Source of the DNA: Blasia pusilla
Taxonomy: Eukaryota > Marchantiophyta > Marchantiopsida > Blasiales
Direction: 5' to 3'
Assembly (NCBI GenBank): GCA_050084515.1
Contig: CM114271.1
Span: forward strand, 6,572,001 to 6,636,000
DNA length: 64,000 nt
Of the stretch, positions 21,421-34,200 are shown piece by piece. The notes beneath the pieces are model-generated. The model searched no databases and was not told where the DNA came from. It saw nothing but the letters and a program-made list of their open reading frames with translations. The stretch's first letter is position 1; each line of letters opens with the position of its first letter. A program made the translations under genes and the position numbers.

Positions 21421-24400
21421 TGAAATCAAATTTATTCTTGATATTATTTTTCCCCCTCCCTCTAGGCTATATGTGTCCTCCATTTGATTTATTTTTTCTC
21501 TCTCCCACCCGTCTCAAAGAGTTGCTTTTAATTTAATATTCTATCACGTGAACCGTTTGTGAAACTAGAGTTTACATTTACCCATAAGTCCACATAATTT
21601 CAAACTTCTTGTTGCTCTTGCAATTCACATCAATAAATTTTGAATTATCACATAATTGAATGATTTAATTTTGAGTGATTTTATTGGTTGAGATGGTGAA
21701 TAGTGTTGTTGGTTGAAAGGGACTAGTGTCAAGAAGAGAAGAATTTGAATATTTCAAGAACACTCTCTCTTAATAATTTTAAATGATAAAATTAACAAAT
21801 TAATCACTAGTATTCCAAGTTAATTTGTATAACAATACACCAACTTAAAGATGATGAATAGGATTTAGGATTTATGAACATATCCTACATAATTACAAAG
21901 AGGAAAAACCCATGTTGATTCTTTCATAACAAAAATTATTTTATCCATCATGATGTGTGAATGTGAGATTTGGATCCCACCGCTTATATTTCTTTTATAT
22001 ATTTTAGCATAATATCATAATAATAGGAGGGTATTGATTAAAATCCTTAATATAGAAGGAGAGAAGAGAGGCAAGAGAAGGATTTTTTTTAAAGTTTGAA
22101 ACAAAATAATTTGGATTTAAGCTCATGTGGAATTTCAATCCTAATCTTGAATGTGGAGAAATTTCACAATCAATTTTCAAGATCTTCTGGGATGTTTTTA
22201 GAATCTACGCAACTAACCACTTAGAATATGCCTAAGGGTTATTTTAACTACTTGGTAGAACTGGTTGAGATATCTCTAATTCTACAAATATTTTATTATT
22301 TTGATGTTCTTCGCTCTTGTTGTTATAATTTTAGTAGAGGAAAGTATATTGAGAGAAGAAGAGTTGTGCAATTTGCTCTTTCTATGGTAATTTTGACTTA
22401 TTCTTCATACAATCGATCAATTTTGACGAATTTAATATTTCTTTCTTTGTTATCGTGGTCTATGTTCTAATTGGATCAATGATAAGCCTAAGGAAATTAT
22501 GTATAAATATAATTAGCCTTGATGGACCTTTCCCCAATGGAAAGTACAAAGAAGAAGCGGAATTAGCAAAATTATAATATTTGGTAGTTTCAAGAAATAT
22601 GGCTTCTCATGGGGAAAGATCTATGAGAGCTTATCATAGATGATGAGGCTAATCTAGGAGTTCACATGGTAAAACTAGGCATTTATGCTTGAAAAAAATG
22701 CTTTATAAATAATCCACTACGTCCTAATAACAATCAAATTGTCTATGATTGGTCACATTCAAGATGTTGATACTTCCAGATGAGCTTAGAAGGAGACTTA
22801 GAATATGTTAGAGAAAATTATTCAAAAGATCTATAAAGGCTAGGAAGTTTCATTTGAAACAAAAATTAAATATAGTGAGGAAAGGATGACATAATATTAA
22901 TGATTCTAATTTGAGTATTAGACATATTTTTGATTAATTGATTTATATGAAATAACTATTCAAGACGATGATGTGATTTTTTTGACTTTTCAAGGTCTTT
23001 CAAAACAATCTTATTTCTTTAATTAATACCTCTATCCCTATGAGAGAGAAATATAATTTATTTTAACAATTAATTAATTTAGCTCGTAAGGAAATGCATC
23101 TAGTAGGTATTGATAACTCATTTGGTACGTAAGAGAGTGTCATATTTGCAAATATTGGATAAAAAAGAGTCATGGCTAGGATTGTAATAGTGTATTTTGT
23201 GGTCATAGTGGATGTCAAGATTATTGTAATGACCCTAATAACCAATATATGATTGGTAGTGGAAAAGGTCAAATGGAATAAATGCTAGGATCGATAACTA
23301 TTTAAAATCCAATACCAATAGAAAGTCTTTCCAACTCACTAGTAGAAGGTATAATATGAATGTCTAGGATTTTACAAACCAACGAGAAGGTTGGGAGCAA
23401 GTAATAAGACAGTCTACTTGATCTAACTAAGGACATGAAATCAAGGAATTGGGATATGTCCCTTGAAAGTTGGTAGTTTGGGATGCTACGGGAGCATTTG
23501 AGCAAGATGACCATGGATATTATAATCAAATTGTATTTGAAGAGCATTGTGAAAATTTTTATGATGATGATGCATCTATGAAAAAATGATATATAACCAC
23601 CTATTTTGTGTGAGTTCAAAATCTAGTAGTTCATATGCCCAATAAGCGTGACTTTCACTCAATATTAAATATTAACGACCATTTTCTCTTATAGATTCGT
23701 ATGGTATGAGCAAACTACATCTACATGTCAACAAAACTAAATTGAGGGTTCTAAGTTTGAGAAACCTACAAGAAGGATATTTGTTCACAATCCTAGAAGA
23801 TTTTTTCTATTTTTTCTTTGCTCTCTTTTCCATTCTTAGACTTGAAATTTTATTTATCGTATGTGATATGGGAAATCAATTTCATTCATTAAGAATATTC
23901 TTTTTGGTCGCAATGGATATATTCAAAATAATTTGTGGATTTTTTCTAACGGGGATACATTTAGTGAGACGAAACTTACTAGTTTTATGATAAGGACCAC
24001 AAAAGAAGAAAAAAATGTTGATTATGAAATTGTATTCTATAGTTCTTAAAAGAATATGGTCAAATTCAACCAAATGAAGGAAGAGAGTTTTAGTTCTTAC
24101 CAAGAGAAATCACATGCTAGAAATATTATTCTTGAGGAGTTATGGACTTATATTCATGATTTCCTTCAAACTCACATGAGACATTAATATAGAATATGAT
24201 TCAAAATTTTCCACAAAATAATGGATTGAATTGAATTTTTAATGTCACTTATGTCACACTCGAGAGAGAGTAAGAAGAGGGTTAAGTAGGAAAAATATGT
24301 TGCGGAAATTGTGTATCACTTTGTCCATAATCCAGAACTGTCATGCACCTATTATCTTGCATGTTAATTTTATGTGTCATGGAAGCTTGTGTTCAACAAT

Positions 24401-26440
24401 TCATTCTCTCGTTATGGATCTACATCCAAACACACTCATATTAATTACGCTTACGGTCAATCAACCTTATGTCTTCCAAGTTCGACCAATTTAAGGGAAA
24501 AATACATAAATATATCCATATGTATGGAGTTTCACATGTAAGAGAAGCCTTAGATGGATCTCTCGTGAAACTTAAATTGAAATTTTCAACATACTATATA
24601 CCTTACAAAAAATTATAGGAATCATCAAACTTATTATTTTGCGCTTCTACAAAATTTTTGTGATACTTATCTAAATTTTTGGGACCTAGGTTGTATTAAA
24701 TTTGGTTCCACTAATGATGGAATATGTTATAGCCATCCACAATGCAAGAATGCAGTAAAGAAAAACAAATACTTTCTCAACCAAAAATCACTTCACCACT
24801 TGAGCAAGGAGAATTCAAGTTTTACTTCCTATACTATTTGGGGAGATTGCCTATTTCCTTCAACCGTGGTTTTTTAAGTGTTTCCATTGATACATCCATC
24901 ATTATGATACATAAGAAAATATATTTGATAGATATATATATATATATTAAAGACAAGAATAATAATTAAACATTACTACTACAGACTTATGCAATGCACT
25001 AGTTTAAATTGATTCCTATCATTTTCAAAATTTTGAAGTGGCATTTTAAATCAACTTCTAATGATCGTATTGGCTTAGAATGCCAAGTTTTAGGAGGAGA
25101 AGAAATTGCAAAATGAAGGGAAAATCTCCAATAATAGTATAGATTTTGGTCATGTAAAAGGAAGATAGACGATTCTACACATTTATCTAATGCCTTTGGA
25201 GATGGTTTCTAAACTAATATTTGTATGCGTAGTGTTGCATAACTTTATTATGCAACATTCTATACACAAATTTTAATACAAGACATGAAACTAGTGGTTG
25301 ACAAAATCTCGGAATTATCGAATCATTTCATGGATACTCTGTAGAAAGGAGATGAACGACTTGTGATGAACTACTATGAATAATAATATTCACAAAATTT
25401 TGTGATACACAGGCATACTCGAGTGATGTTTGAAATTGAGATAAGTCATATTTATTGACTTTTCAAGCTCTATGCAAAGAAGTTAAAATATTTTATACAT
25501 TAGCTCAAACTTCTTCTCTTCTTGGTAGGATTTTCTTCGTATTTTTCTCCTTATTTCATTTTTCCACTTTCCTAAACCATCTAGTATGTTTCTTAAAGCC
25601 TTCGGCTCATATGGTAAAATCACTAATGATCTTTGATCGATGTGATTTGCAAGCAATTGCGATTGATCTTCACTCACGTTATATAGATTATAATATTATG
25701 GATGGAAATAACACTCTTCATGCAAATGGAAGAAAATTATGTCATTTTCTTTATTCCAATCAACTTTGGCTTTTTTTTTAAAAAGTTAGGGGAAAATAGG
25801 ACATCACGAATAATATCTATGGGACCATTTTAATGAGAAATTTGTTTTGACATATAGACTAGATATAGATTCATGGGATTTACAACATAGGTATCCTAAA
25901 ATTTGACAAAATTAGAGATCTATTATTCAATGGAAAACATAGTTACAAATTCAACGATCAAGCCCATTGTCAAATCAACAATAGAGTAAGATCATTTAAT
26001 CATTGAAGCCCATCAAGCATTGAAGAATCATAAATGAAATGAAGGTTAAAATTATTTATTAGCAGTATTACCTCAACGAATTTATTTGAAGCGTAGGTCT
26101 TCACATTCATGTCACCTTGCTTACATGTTGCTTCTTGTTGTGCTTCATATGTCCATATGAAATTGTTGGAATGATAAAATAGTGAAAGTTGAACCTAGAT
26201 TCATACTTACATGTTAAAATTGTCTCCTCAAGAAATCCCCAATAACATTCAATCCACCATCTAGGCTAAGCAATTGTGAAATATGGAAGAAGACAAATGC
26301 TTCACAATCTCATTGAATCTATGACAATTGCTCCTTGTTCACCACCTCACACATCATAAATGTCTTCACACTTTGAAATGTGATTAGATCGCCACTGCCC
26401 ACTTTTGTTCATGGAGGAAAATATCACTAAAATACCAATA
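21421..26440. other. AT-rich decayed region, probable old transposon remains
   Basis: Strongly AT-rich, with only short frames. A Cys/His-rich relic at about 23138-23227 (plus strand) reads CHICKYWIKKSHG, a stop, then DCNSVFCGHSGCQDYC, a spacing like a zinc-binding motif. Elsewhere (25455-25781, 23302-23619, 22228-22470) frames are Phe/Leu/Ile-rich from composition alone. I see no intact gene. Confidence 0.5.
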
Positions 26441-26445
26441 AACCT

Positions 26446-26856
26446 TCATGAACTCTTGCATGTTAGAAACTCTAGAGGACTAATTTGAATTGAGCTAGTT
26501 GCCATGGAGGGCAAACAACATCCCATTGGAGGACTCCCACTCTCCCATACAAAAATTACCCGCATGATAAGTCCACAATGAGTTCCAAATGGATAAAACC
26601 AATGTGCGGTCCTTTCATGGGTTCGCTCAAGCTCTTGGAGATTTTTGGACAACTCTGGAAGCTCAGATAGTGGCTCCTTATAGAGTATGGCTGTAACATT
26701 TTCATCTTCGATAGCGAGAACATAAAATGCAACCAAGTCTTGTATGAAACGGACAAAGGATGCTACGGTGTTATAAAGATTGGAAATGCAAACCTTCCTT
26801 AGGTAATAACCATCCTCCTCTTCACTCGATCGTAACAATTGATCGCTTTTCCTCAA
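26446..26856 (-). other. Unrecognised open frame, 136 codons
   Basis: Its composition is balanced rather than AT-driven. It contains a helical, acidic stretch (ELPELSKNLQELERTHERT) and a Cys-poor hydrophobic C-terminal part. It lies at the edge of the AT-rich block, with no introns or neighbours that suggest a role. It could be an exon of a decayed gene or a chance frame. Confidence 0.3.
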
Positions 26857-26971
26857 ATGAGGGATGTATGCGCCTCTTTTCCATGAGACGTAGTTCTCAT
26901 ATTCGGCCGGAAGCTTAAGGAGCGCTTACGATTCCATTTACCTCTAGAGAGTGAAGTAGGGGCAGTACCAG

Positions 26972-27268
26972 GTGCGACACTCTGGGGAGGCGAATGAAAC
27001 GCGGATGCGGATCACTTTCTCCAAAATTGTTGATAGAGGATATGTTGGAATTGTCCATGTTGACTGGGCCACAATAAGCCGAACGTACCCGAGTGCCTCC
27101 GCAAAAAGTGAGAAAATAAACGAACCTCCTCCACAAGAAGTAGACCCACCAAAGAGGAAACAACATGCAACCAGCAAAAGAAAACCTGCCTGCAAAATAA
27201 GCCAATGGACACGCCAAAGCTTGGACAAACAGCGCGATGACTCAGCAGCGACTCAACACGACGACTAA
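26972..27268 (+). other. Unrecognised basic open frame, 98 codons
   Basis: Reads IVHVDWATISRTYPSASAK and then a Pro/Lys/Arg-rich tail (PPKRKQHATSKRKP). The VDWA string and basic tail recall the layout of the decayed gene near 3.3-3.8 kb (PVDWASYVYKK followed by a Lys-rich tail), which hints at a relic of the same family. The opposite strand is also open (26915-27228), so coding status is unproven. Confidence 0.3.
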
Positions 27269-28263
27269 AGGAAACACCAGCAGAATGGCCAAAATGCCAA
27301 AATCATACCTGTTATAATCGTTGGAAGCGGCTAGTGTTCCAAATAAACAAATCAGAGATTTTTATTGGCCTTGTAGTGGCGCCCCGCCAAAATTATTCAA
27401 ATGCATTCATAGGCATGCGTCCCGGGCTGGCCTGACAAGATACCATCCCATCTCACATGACATCCCATATGAACTCATCCACGCATTCATGTGCACATGA
27501 ATGCATGGATGATTGATTTGGGCACATGAATGCATTCTCGAATGGATGAGCGCAGGCGGCGCGCGTGGCTTGTAGTCAACCAAGGGATAGCCGCAGATAT
27601 GGCGAACCACCGAGCAAATATGGCACCACGGCGAGTAGATATCGGGCGGCCTAATGACGGTTTTACGAGCTCAGATGGTTGAGCCGGTTGGCCAAGAGGA
27701 GTTCATGTCGAGGATTTGTTATTTAACGCAAGGCGGCATTGAGAGGGGTGGGAGGAGACAAAAATAAATAAACAAGTGTAGAGAATACATGAATAGCCCC
27801 GATGGAAAAAAAACTAGCTCCTCGTTTCGAGGGGTTAGAACCAAACTACCGAGTTAATTGAAAGTTTAAGACGGTCGGGGTAAAAAAAGACACGGGTAGT
27901 AGCAGCCAGTAATGATCGGAGTTGAAAATTTGCCATGCCTTCGTCTCCGCATGGCAGGGAAGTGGGAGCAGCAAACGAACAAACGGGCAACGGTTATGCG
28001 GTGGATCGCGGGCCGGGTTGAACGAAGCGTTGAAGACGCGCGTTGGGCGTGGCGCAGGGGAAGCGGGCATGCAATGCGAAGTGCAGCTCCCGCGTTCTTT
28101 GTCCAAGCCCGGCCGTCCGATGGACGAAGAAAGCGAAGCCAGAGGGGAGCCAAGAACAGACCGAAGACGGGAGGGACAGACTACGGTCGTGGGAGAGGGA
28201 AGAAATCGCTCGAACTGAACGTCGTCACAGGGTCAGTGAAGAAGGAGCACGAACTGCAGAGCC
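27269..28263. other. Upstream region of ADA2
   Basis: Contains short inverted repeats, including the 22-bp palindrome at 27483-27504, and a GC-rich block from about 27900 to the ADA2 start that probably holds promoter and 5' UTR. No TATA box is convincing. The long plus-strand frame 27912-28445 (177 codons) is Arg-rich and runs through ADA2 exon 1 in another frame, so I treat it as a shadow. Confidence 0.5.
27483..27504. repeat. Perfect 22-bp palindrome
   Basis: GCATTCATGTG is followed directly by its reverse complement CACATGAATGC. A further half copy (CACATGAATGCATTC) lies about 20 bp downstream. Confidence 0.9.
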
Positions 28264-31200
28264 ATGGGGCGATCGAGAGGGCCTCTTGCGGCCGCGATAG
28301 ACGAAGATGGCGGGTGGTTCGGGCACCGGTAGGAAGCTTGACTCGTGATGATTTTGAAAATATTCGCTTTTTCGCTGGACGATTGTCGTACGCGTTTAGT
28401 GGATTGGGAATCAAAATATTTGAATGGATGTTTAGGGTTGGGTGAAACTGCCAAATAGTGCTGGGAGGGGATTGGAAATGCTGGTGTCTCGGAAGAGTAG
28501 GGATGGGATTGGGATTGGGATTGGGATAGGTGCGGGATGGAGTGGTGCCGTGGAGAAAGCCAGATTTCTTGTATCATGAGTGTTTAAGAGGAAGCTTTGA
28601 CAGTCAGTTGTGAATTTTGAATTATGAGCATCTTTTTGGAGGGAAATTAGCGTGAGTGTGCATGGCATTCCGATTGGCGATCACTTATCATGGTTCGACT
28701 TTCGGAGCTGAATCCGCCCTCATATTGTCCGGGTTGCAGTGTTAAATGAATAATTGTCTCAGACCAGTCAAACTGACGTAAGTTTTAAGAAATTCGGGAA
28801 TGCGAGTGACGCGATGCATTTTGAAATGCGGTGCTTTCAAGGTAATAAACAGAATTGTTACGGATTAGACCATCGAGGACAATTATAAACGAGGAAAGAT
28901 AATCTGAAGAATCGTTATATTATCTGGTGAAGTACTGCCGTAAATGGTGGATTGTTGCAGACCTCATTAAATCTTATGGAGACCTTCTCTTTTAATTGCT
29001 TCCCTGACATGCCTCGGACTCTACAATTGTATTTTGCGACTGTCAAAATTTGACCTGTGTTTTGCTCTCCAAGGGGCCCAATAGACATCAGAGACTAAGA
29101 ATTCCTCCGAAAGGAAACTTATCCTGGAACATTATGATTCGAAACCTTAAAACATCTACTGTCAGCTACTCCTTCTGTTGTTCCTTTGACGTAGGTCTCT
29201 ACCAGCGTGAAAAATATCCCTCTGTTCTTATTAAATCCATTCAGATCTACTCATCAGAGTTTTTTTGGATTTCCACATTCCACCAGGTTTTATATTATTT
29301 TGATGGCAAGAAGAGTTTTGATCATGTCCACTTCAGTCAGAAATATCAACGGTGTACAAACGATTCCTGGCCACACCTAAATTATAGTTTCCCAGTCTCG
29401 TCGTTTTAACATGATTTACGAACGGCCTCCCCATGGCGAGTTTCTTCTCTCTCCTTTAGCAGTTGTATGCAAAGTTTCTAATTGTTTAGTTTATATTTCC
29501 TCGGAGGTCCTAGGTAATCTGTAGGGTTAATCACTTAGCTGACTGCACAAGGGTGTGGACTAGATTGAATGTTATTTGCAATCAAGTATCTTGAGTTGGC
29601 AGTTCGTGTTCCCTGATGGTTGTAATGCTTAATAAATGCAGTTTACTTCAACTGCACAACTGTCCTTCTTTACTCCTTAAAGTAAGAAGATAAACTAAGG
29701 AATGGACTTGTATGAAAGTCATCTCCTCCATGCCATACATTTTGACTTGAAAATTATCTCCAAGCCATTGAGAAGTCCAGGTCACGTCGGCCTGTGTAAA
29801 AGTTAGGTGTCCTGCTCTACAGTATCTTGGATGAAAATTTGTGATAACTTTTCTCAATGCTCAAGATTTTCAGTGTGTTGCAGTAAGCTCCATTCACATA
29901 GTAGTCACAAGTTTGTACTGGTGAGTCAAAGGTATATCTCACTCTCTCATTGAACAGGAGTGCGACTCATAAGTCTAATGGAGCCTCAGGTACCCTCATC
30001 TATAAGAAGTAACTCAAGCTGTATAGATTGTCACTCAAGTCAGTTATCAACGTCCAGATCTAAGCACTCGAGGGTACTCTAAACTGCACTAAGATTATTT
30101 TAGAAACTGTAATGGAGGAACACAGAATTCTAACCACAATGTCACCCAATCTCTAGATGTATTCCATGGCTCGAAGGCTGTGGAGTTGTATCTCTAGGTG
30201 GTCTGATCATTCATAGGGTTAGGTTGGCCAGTTGAGGTCATAATGGTTGGCATTTATGCAACTCGACAAATCGGTGCATCTCATTTCCGGATCTTCCCAT
30301 GAAGGGTTCCTTCTGCATCCTGGAAATGTCTGTGCCTTTGTGCGAAAAGCCTTCCCATCCAGGAAGCTAATGAACTTGTTCACCTCAGCCTGAACGTTAC
30401 ACCTTTGAGAATGTTGCTCTAATGGAATGTAACATTTGCTGTATGCATGAACGGTAAGCCGAGTGCGGCAGAAGTTAGACAAGCAAGAGCAAGCTTGCAA
30501 CCTAGCTAGGTGGCATTGCTAGCAGTTATGAAGCGGTCTGCTTGTTAAGGCGCAGAGTTGAGATATTTTAAGTTTATTTCCTACAACATTTTGGGTTGCA
30601 CTAAAAAGAGTTCTCAAGAAAGACAGTTATTTGGAATCCTGTGCAAAGTGAGTTTATTCTGATGTTGTTGCGCTAGATGAGCCCTATGTCTTGACTAATC
30701 TTATGCCTAACACAGGTTCAAAACAGATCCTCCAACTCAGTGTTTTGATATATTTTGCTACAACATGTACTTTTGTTGCCCCGTGGAATCGTTTCATGTT
30801 TCCCCTTCTGAAATCTGCCTTACTAGTCCTTATCCTTGACCTGCTGTACTGTTGGTGACATACAGGTCCAAGCGAAGACGGCTTGTGTTGGGTGGAGATA
30901 ATCTGGATCCTGGATCAGCTGGTGAGTGGAGCGATTACGAAATGATTTTCTGTGTACTTCTAAGAATGTTTGTTTCTGCTCTAGAAATTAACAAGAATAT
31001 TGTCTACTTCGAGGGATAATCATAACAGCAGTTATCTCGTACATTTAGTTTCCCTACTCCAGGACAAACTATATCCTTTTTATGTGCTCACCATCCTCAG
31101 TAATCATGTATCCTGGCTTGATCTAGATTATCCCATTGATAAGTGAATTTTCTGAAGCGCCAATCTTATGTCGAGGATACTTGTATGGGATTGCCGGAAT

Positions 31201-34200
31201 CATTGAATTGATACAAATGAACTTTGATCTAATGGTTATAAAGAGTTTCATTGATAACTAGGCAACCTCAAGCATTCATTTTTAAGTCATACTTGGCAAG
31301 TTCCTGGGACAAAAATAGGCAACCATGCAATTAGTGACGAAAATATTTGAGGAGAATGTGAATGTTATTTCTATGAAGATCACCATAATCACCATAAGAT
31401 ATAAATTAGTAATCCTCTTTTGAGGAAGCCTTAGCAGAAGAAAGAAACACAATTTCAGGGAACCGCTCCATTTAATTCCACTCAGATATCAGTAATTTCA
31501 TTATATGGTAGAGTAATTGGGGTAATATTGAGCTGCCAGTGCAACTAGATAGGATGAGGATGGGTGTTCATGCTGAGGGGAAAGCAAGCTAGAGTATATT
31601 TTTAAAACAATCATGAAGGAAACCAGATGGGCTGACTCTCATCCAATTGCAGGTGACGCGAAACGGGCCCCTTTGTACCATTGCAACTACTGTAACAAAG
31701 ACATCTCAGGAACCATTCGTATCAAGTGTGCAAAATGTCCTGACTTTGACCTTTGTGTGGAATGTTTCTCCGTTGGTGTGGAGACATATCCTCACAAGTG
31801 CAATCACCCTTATCGGGTTATGGTGAGCGCACGTTCATCTGCCTAAGGAATGCTAGATCCACACGCTGGGTAGAATTGTTTGTTGTTGGATGCAAACTAT
31901 TCTACATTTTCCTATTCTTAGTGGAGTTCAAACTAATTATTATGAGCACATATCATAGTTTATGATGCCGTCTTGGCCTCTGTAAAAATTCAAAACTTTA
32001 AAGTCAGAGTGAGAGGGTGTGGGTCACCGATTATTTTCTCGTGAAGATAAGAACAGCATAAGATCTGGTCCGAGCTTCACTTTAATGGTTTTAGAACTTA
32101 ATTGTATTTGTGTGCAACAACCTCTGTTGCCTCTGGAGTAATATACTTGGCCTTCTAGTCTTCCTTTCCTTACTCCGAACTAATGAAACCTGAATGAAAA
32201 AACTTGGTATGCTTATCCAAACCTGTAACTTATGACATTGTCACAGGCAGATCTTTAGTTAACATGAGCTGGCCTTTTGGGAAATCCTCCTTGCTTTGAT
32301 GAACAGTGCTAGTTGGTTCACTTTAATCGAATGGATTTGAACAGAGGGATCCTTGCTTAAGTTTGAGTTATCATGCAGATACAACCTCTCTGGTGGGCAA
32401 GACTAACCAAGTAGTGGTAGGCATGTCCAAATCTAGACAGACTAAGGACTGATTTAAACACAGAATTCTTTGTCAATTATGTGGATGCTGGTCAGTCAGT
32501 CTGGTAACTTGTTGTCTGGATGATCTCAGGATAACTTGGCTTTCCCACTCATAGATCCTGACTGGAATGCAGATGAGGAAATATTGCTACTTGAGGTATG
32601 GAGCTTTCAGCTAAATTTAACATTTTGAGTCTGAAATGCCTGGTGTTTGTATTCTCACCTAGTAAAAATTATGTCATACCCCACGAAGAAAAGTTTCTTT
32701 CAAGATAAACATTGACCTATTAATGTGGAATGGACCATCTAGGGAGTTGAGATGTATGGAGTGGGCAACTGGGGAGCAGTTGCGGAGCACGTTGGAACTA
32801 AGAACAAAGTCCAATGCTATGACCATTACATGACAGCTTATATGAATTCTCCTTTTTCTCCTCTTCCGGTAAATATTTTCTGGAACTGTAATATATTTAA
32901 GGGCAGTTTAGTTGATATAGATTCTCTGGAAATGTTTTGTAGCAGAAATTACTTGGTGTAACTAATCAGTACTAAGAACTCCTCTTTCATCCAGAACCCA
33001 AATCCCATCCATAGAAAAGCTACTTCAATACTTTGTTGCAATCAAAAGTGTCATCTCCACATCCTGTTTTTTTCAGAATGGTATTTAAGCCAAAGATTAA
33101 CCATTAAGTCTCAACTATGTCCAGACTCATAGCAAGGAATTCTTTGTCCTGAGTGCGTTTTCACACTGCGTATATTGTTACTGAAGAGGAAAACATGTAA
33201 ATGGTTCTGGTGGTCTCTCTGTAATCTCACATGTGATGCCTTCTGCAGGATATGACACATGTCATGGGGAAATCCAAAGCAGAGCTTCTTGCCATTGCCA
33301 GAATGCACATAGAAGCAAAGAAAAGTAAGTTACCCTGTGCTTGCAACTAATGAAGCAGCATGCTGTCATGACTTCAGGAATAGAGTGACCATGTCTATCA
33401 TCCAAAAAGATCCTATCTGGCTGTGCTGCTTTGCCTGTTACTCAGTATATCATAAAATTATTTGCATTAGCGTCTTTCTTGGAAAGTTCTCCCTGCATGC
33501 TTTGTGCGCGATCTCACACTAGAGTTTGTTTTCATATTACCATATCTATACTAAGCTAAGGGGAAAATGGAAAAAGAGATGATAAAGGTTTAGTTATTAA
33601 TACAACAATTTTTTATCTTACAATTATTTTTAGATTTGAAAATTCTTCCCGAGTCTCCCTCCTATTAATCTCTTGTTCCCATATTCTAAAAAAGATTTTT
33701 TTAATGTGGAAATTTGTGGAATTTTCAAGCTTGGTTTAGAGAAATTTGAACTAGATTTAGAAAAAAAATTAAAATTTTGGGTCAAAACAAATGATTTCCA
33801 CAATGGTTAGAGGTAATAAGGTTTTATCTTTAAAATAAAGGATTTCAAGTGACGTTTTTCATGGTCAGAAAAATGTCACTTGAAATCCTTGAAGTTGACA
33901 TACACTGTAGTGTATGTCAACTTCTTGCGTATTAAATTCCAAATTTGCGACATGTTTCCAAAGGTTTCAGATTTTAGTTGTCCATTTGCTGGGCTTGCAT
34001 CCAACATAAAAAAAAATCGAGTGAAATTTTCAGCCAAATATATCTAACCACGAAAGTTTTCATTTCATACTTCCATGGCCAAAAATATTGTATCAAAAAT
34101 AGGAACCAAATTTTTTTCCCCATTGTTAATTGGAAATTCATTTGGTCCTTCAGTATCGTTTTTCACTTCCATCCATCCAACCCCAGTGCATCTCACGGGC

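Noticed and set aside
27912-28445. 177-codon Arg-rich plus-strand frame
   Set aside because: It overlaps ADA2 exon 1 in another frame. Its length is due to GC-rich sequence; the MGRSRG start and phase match to exon 2 favour ADA2.
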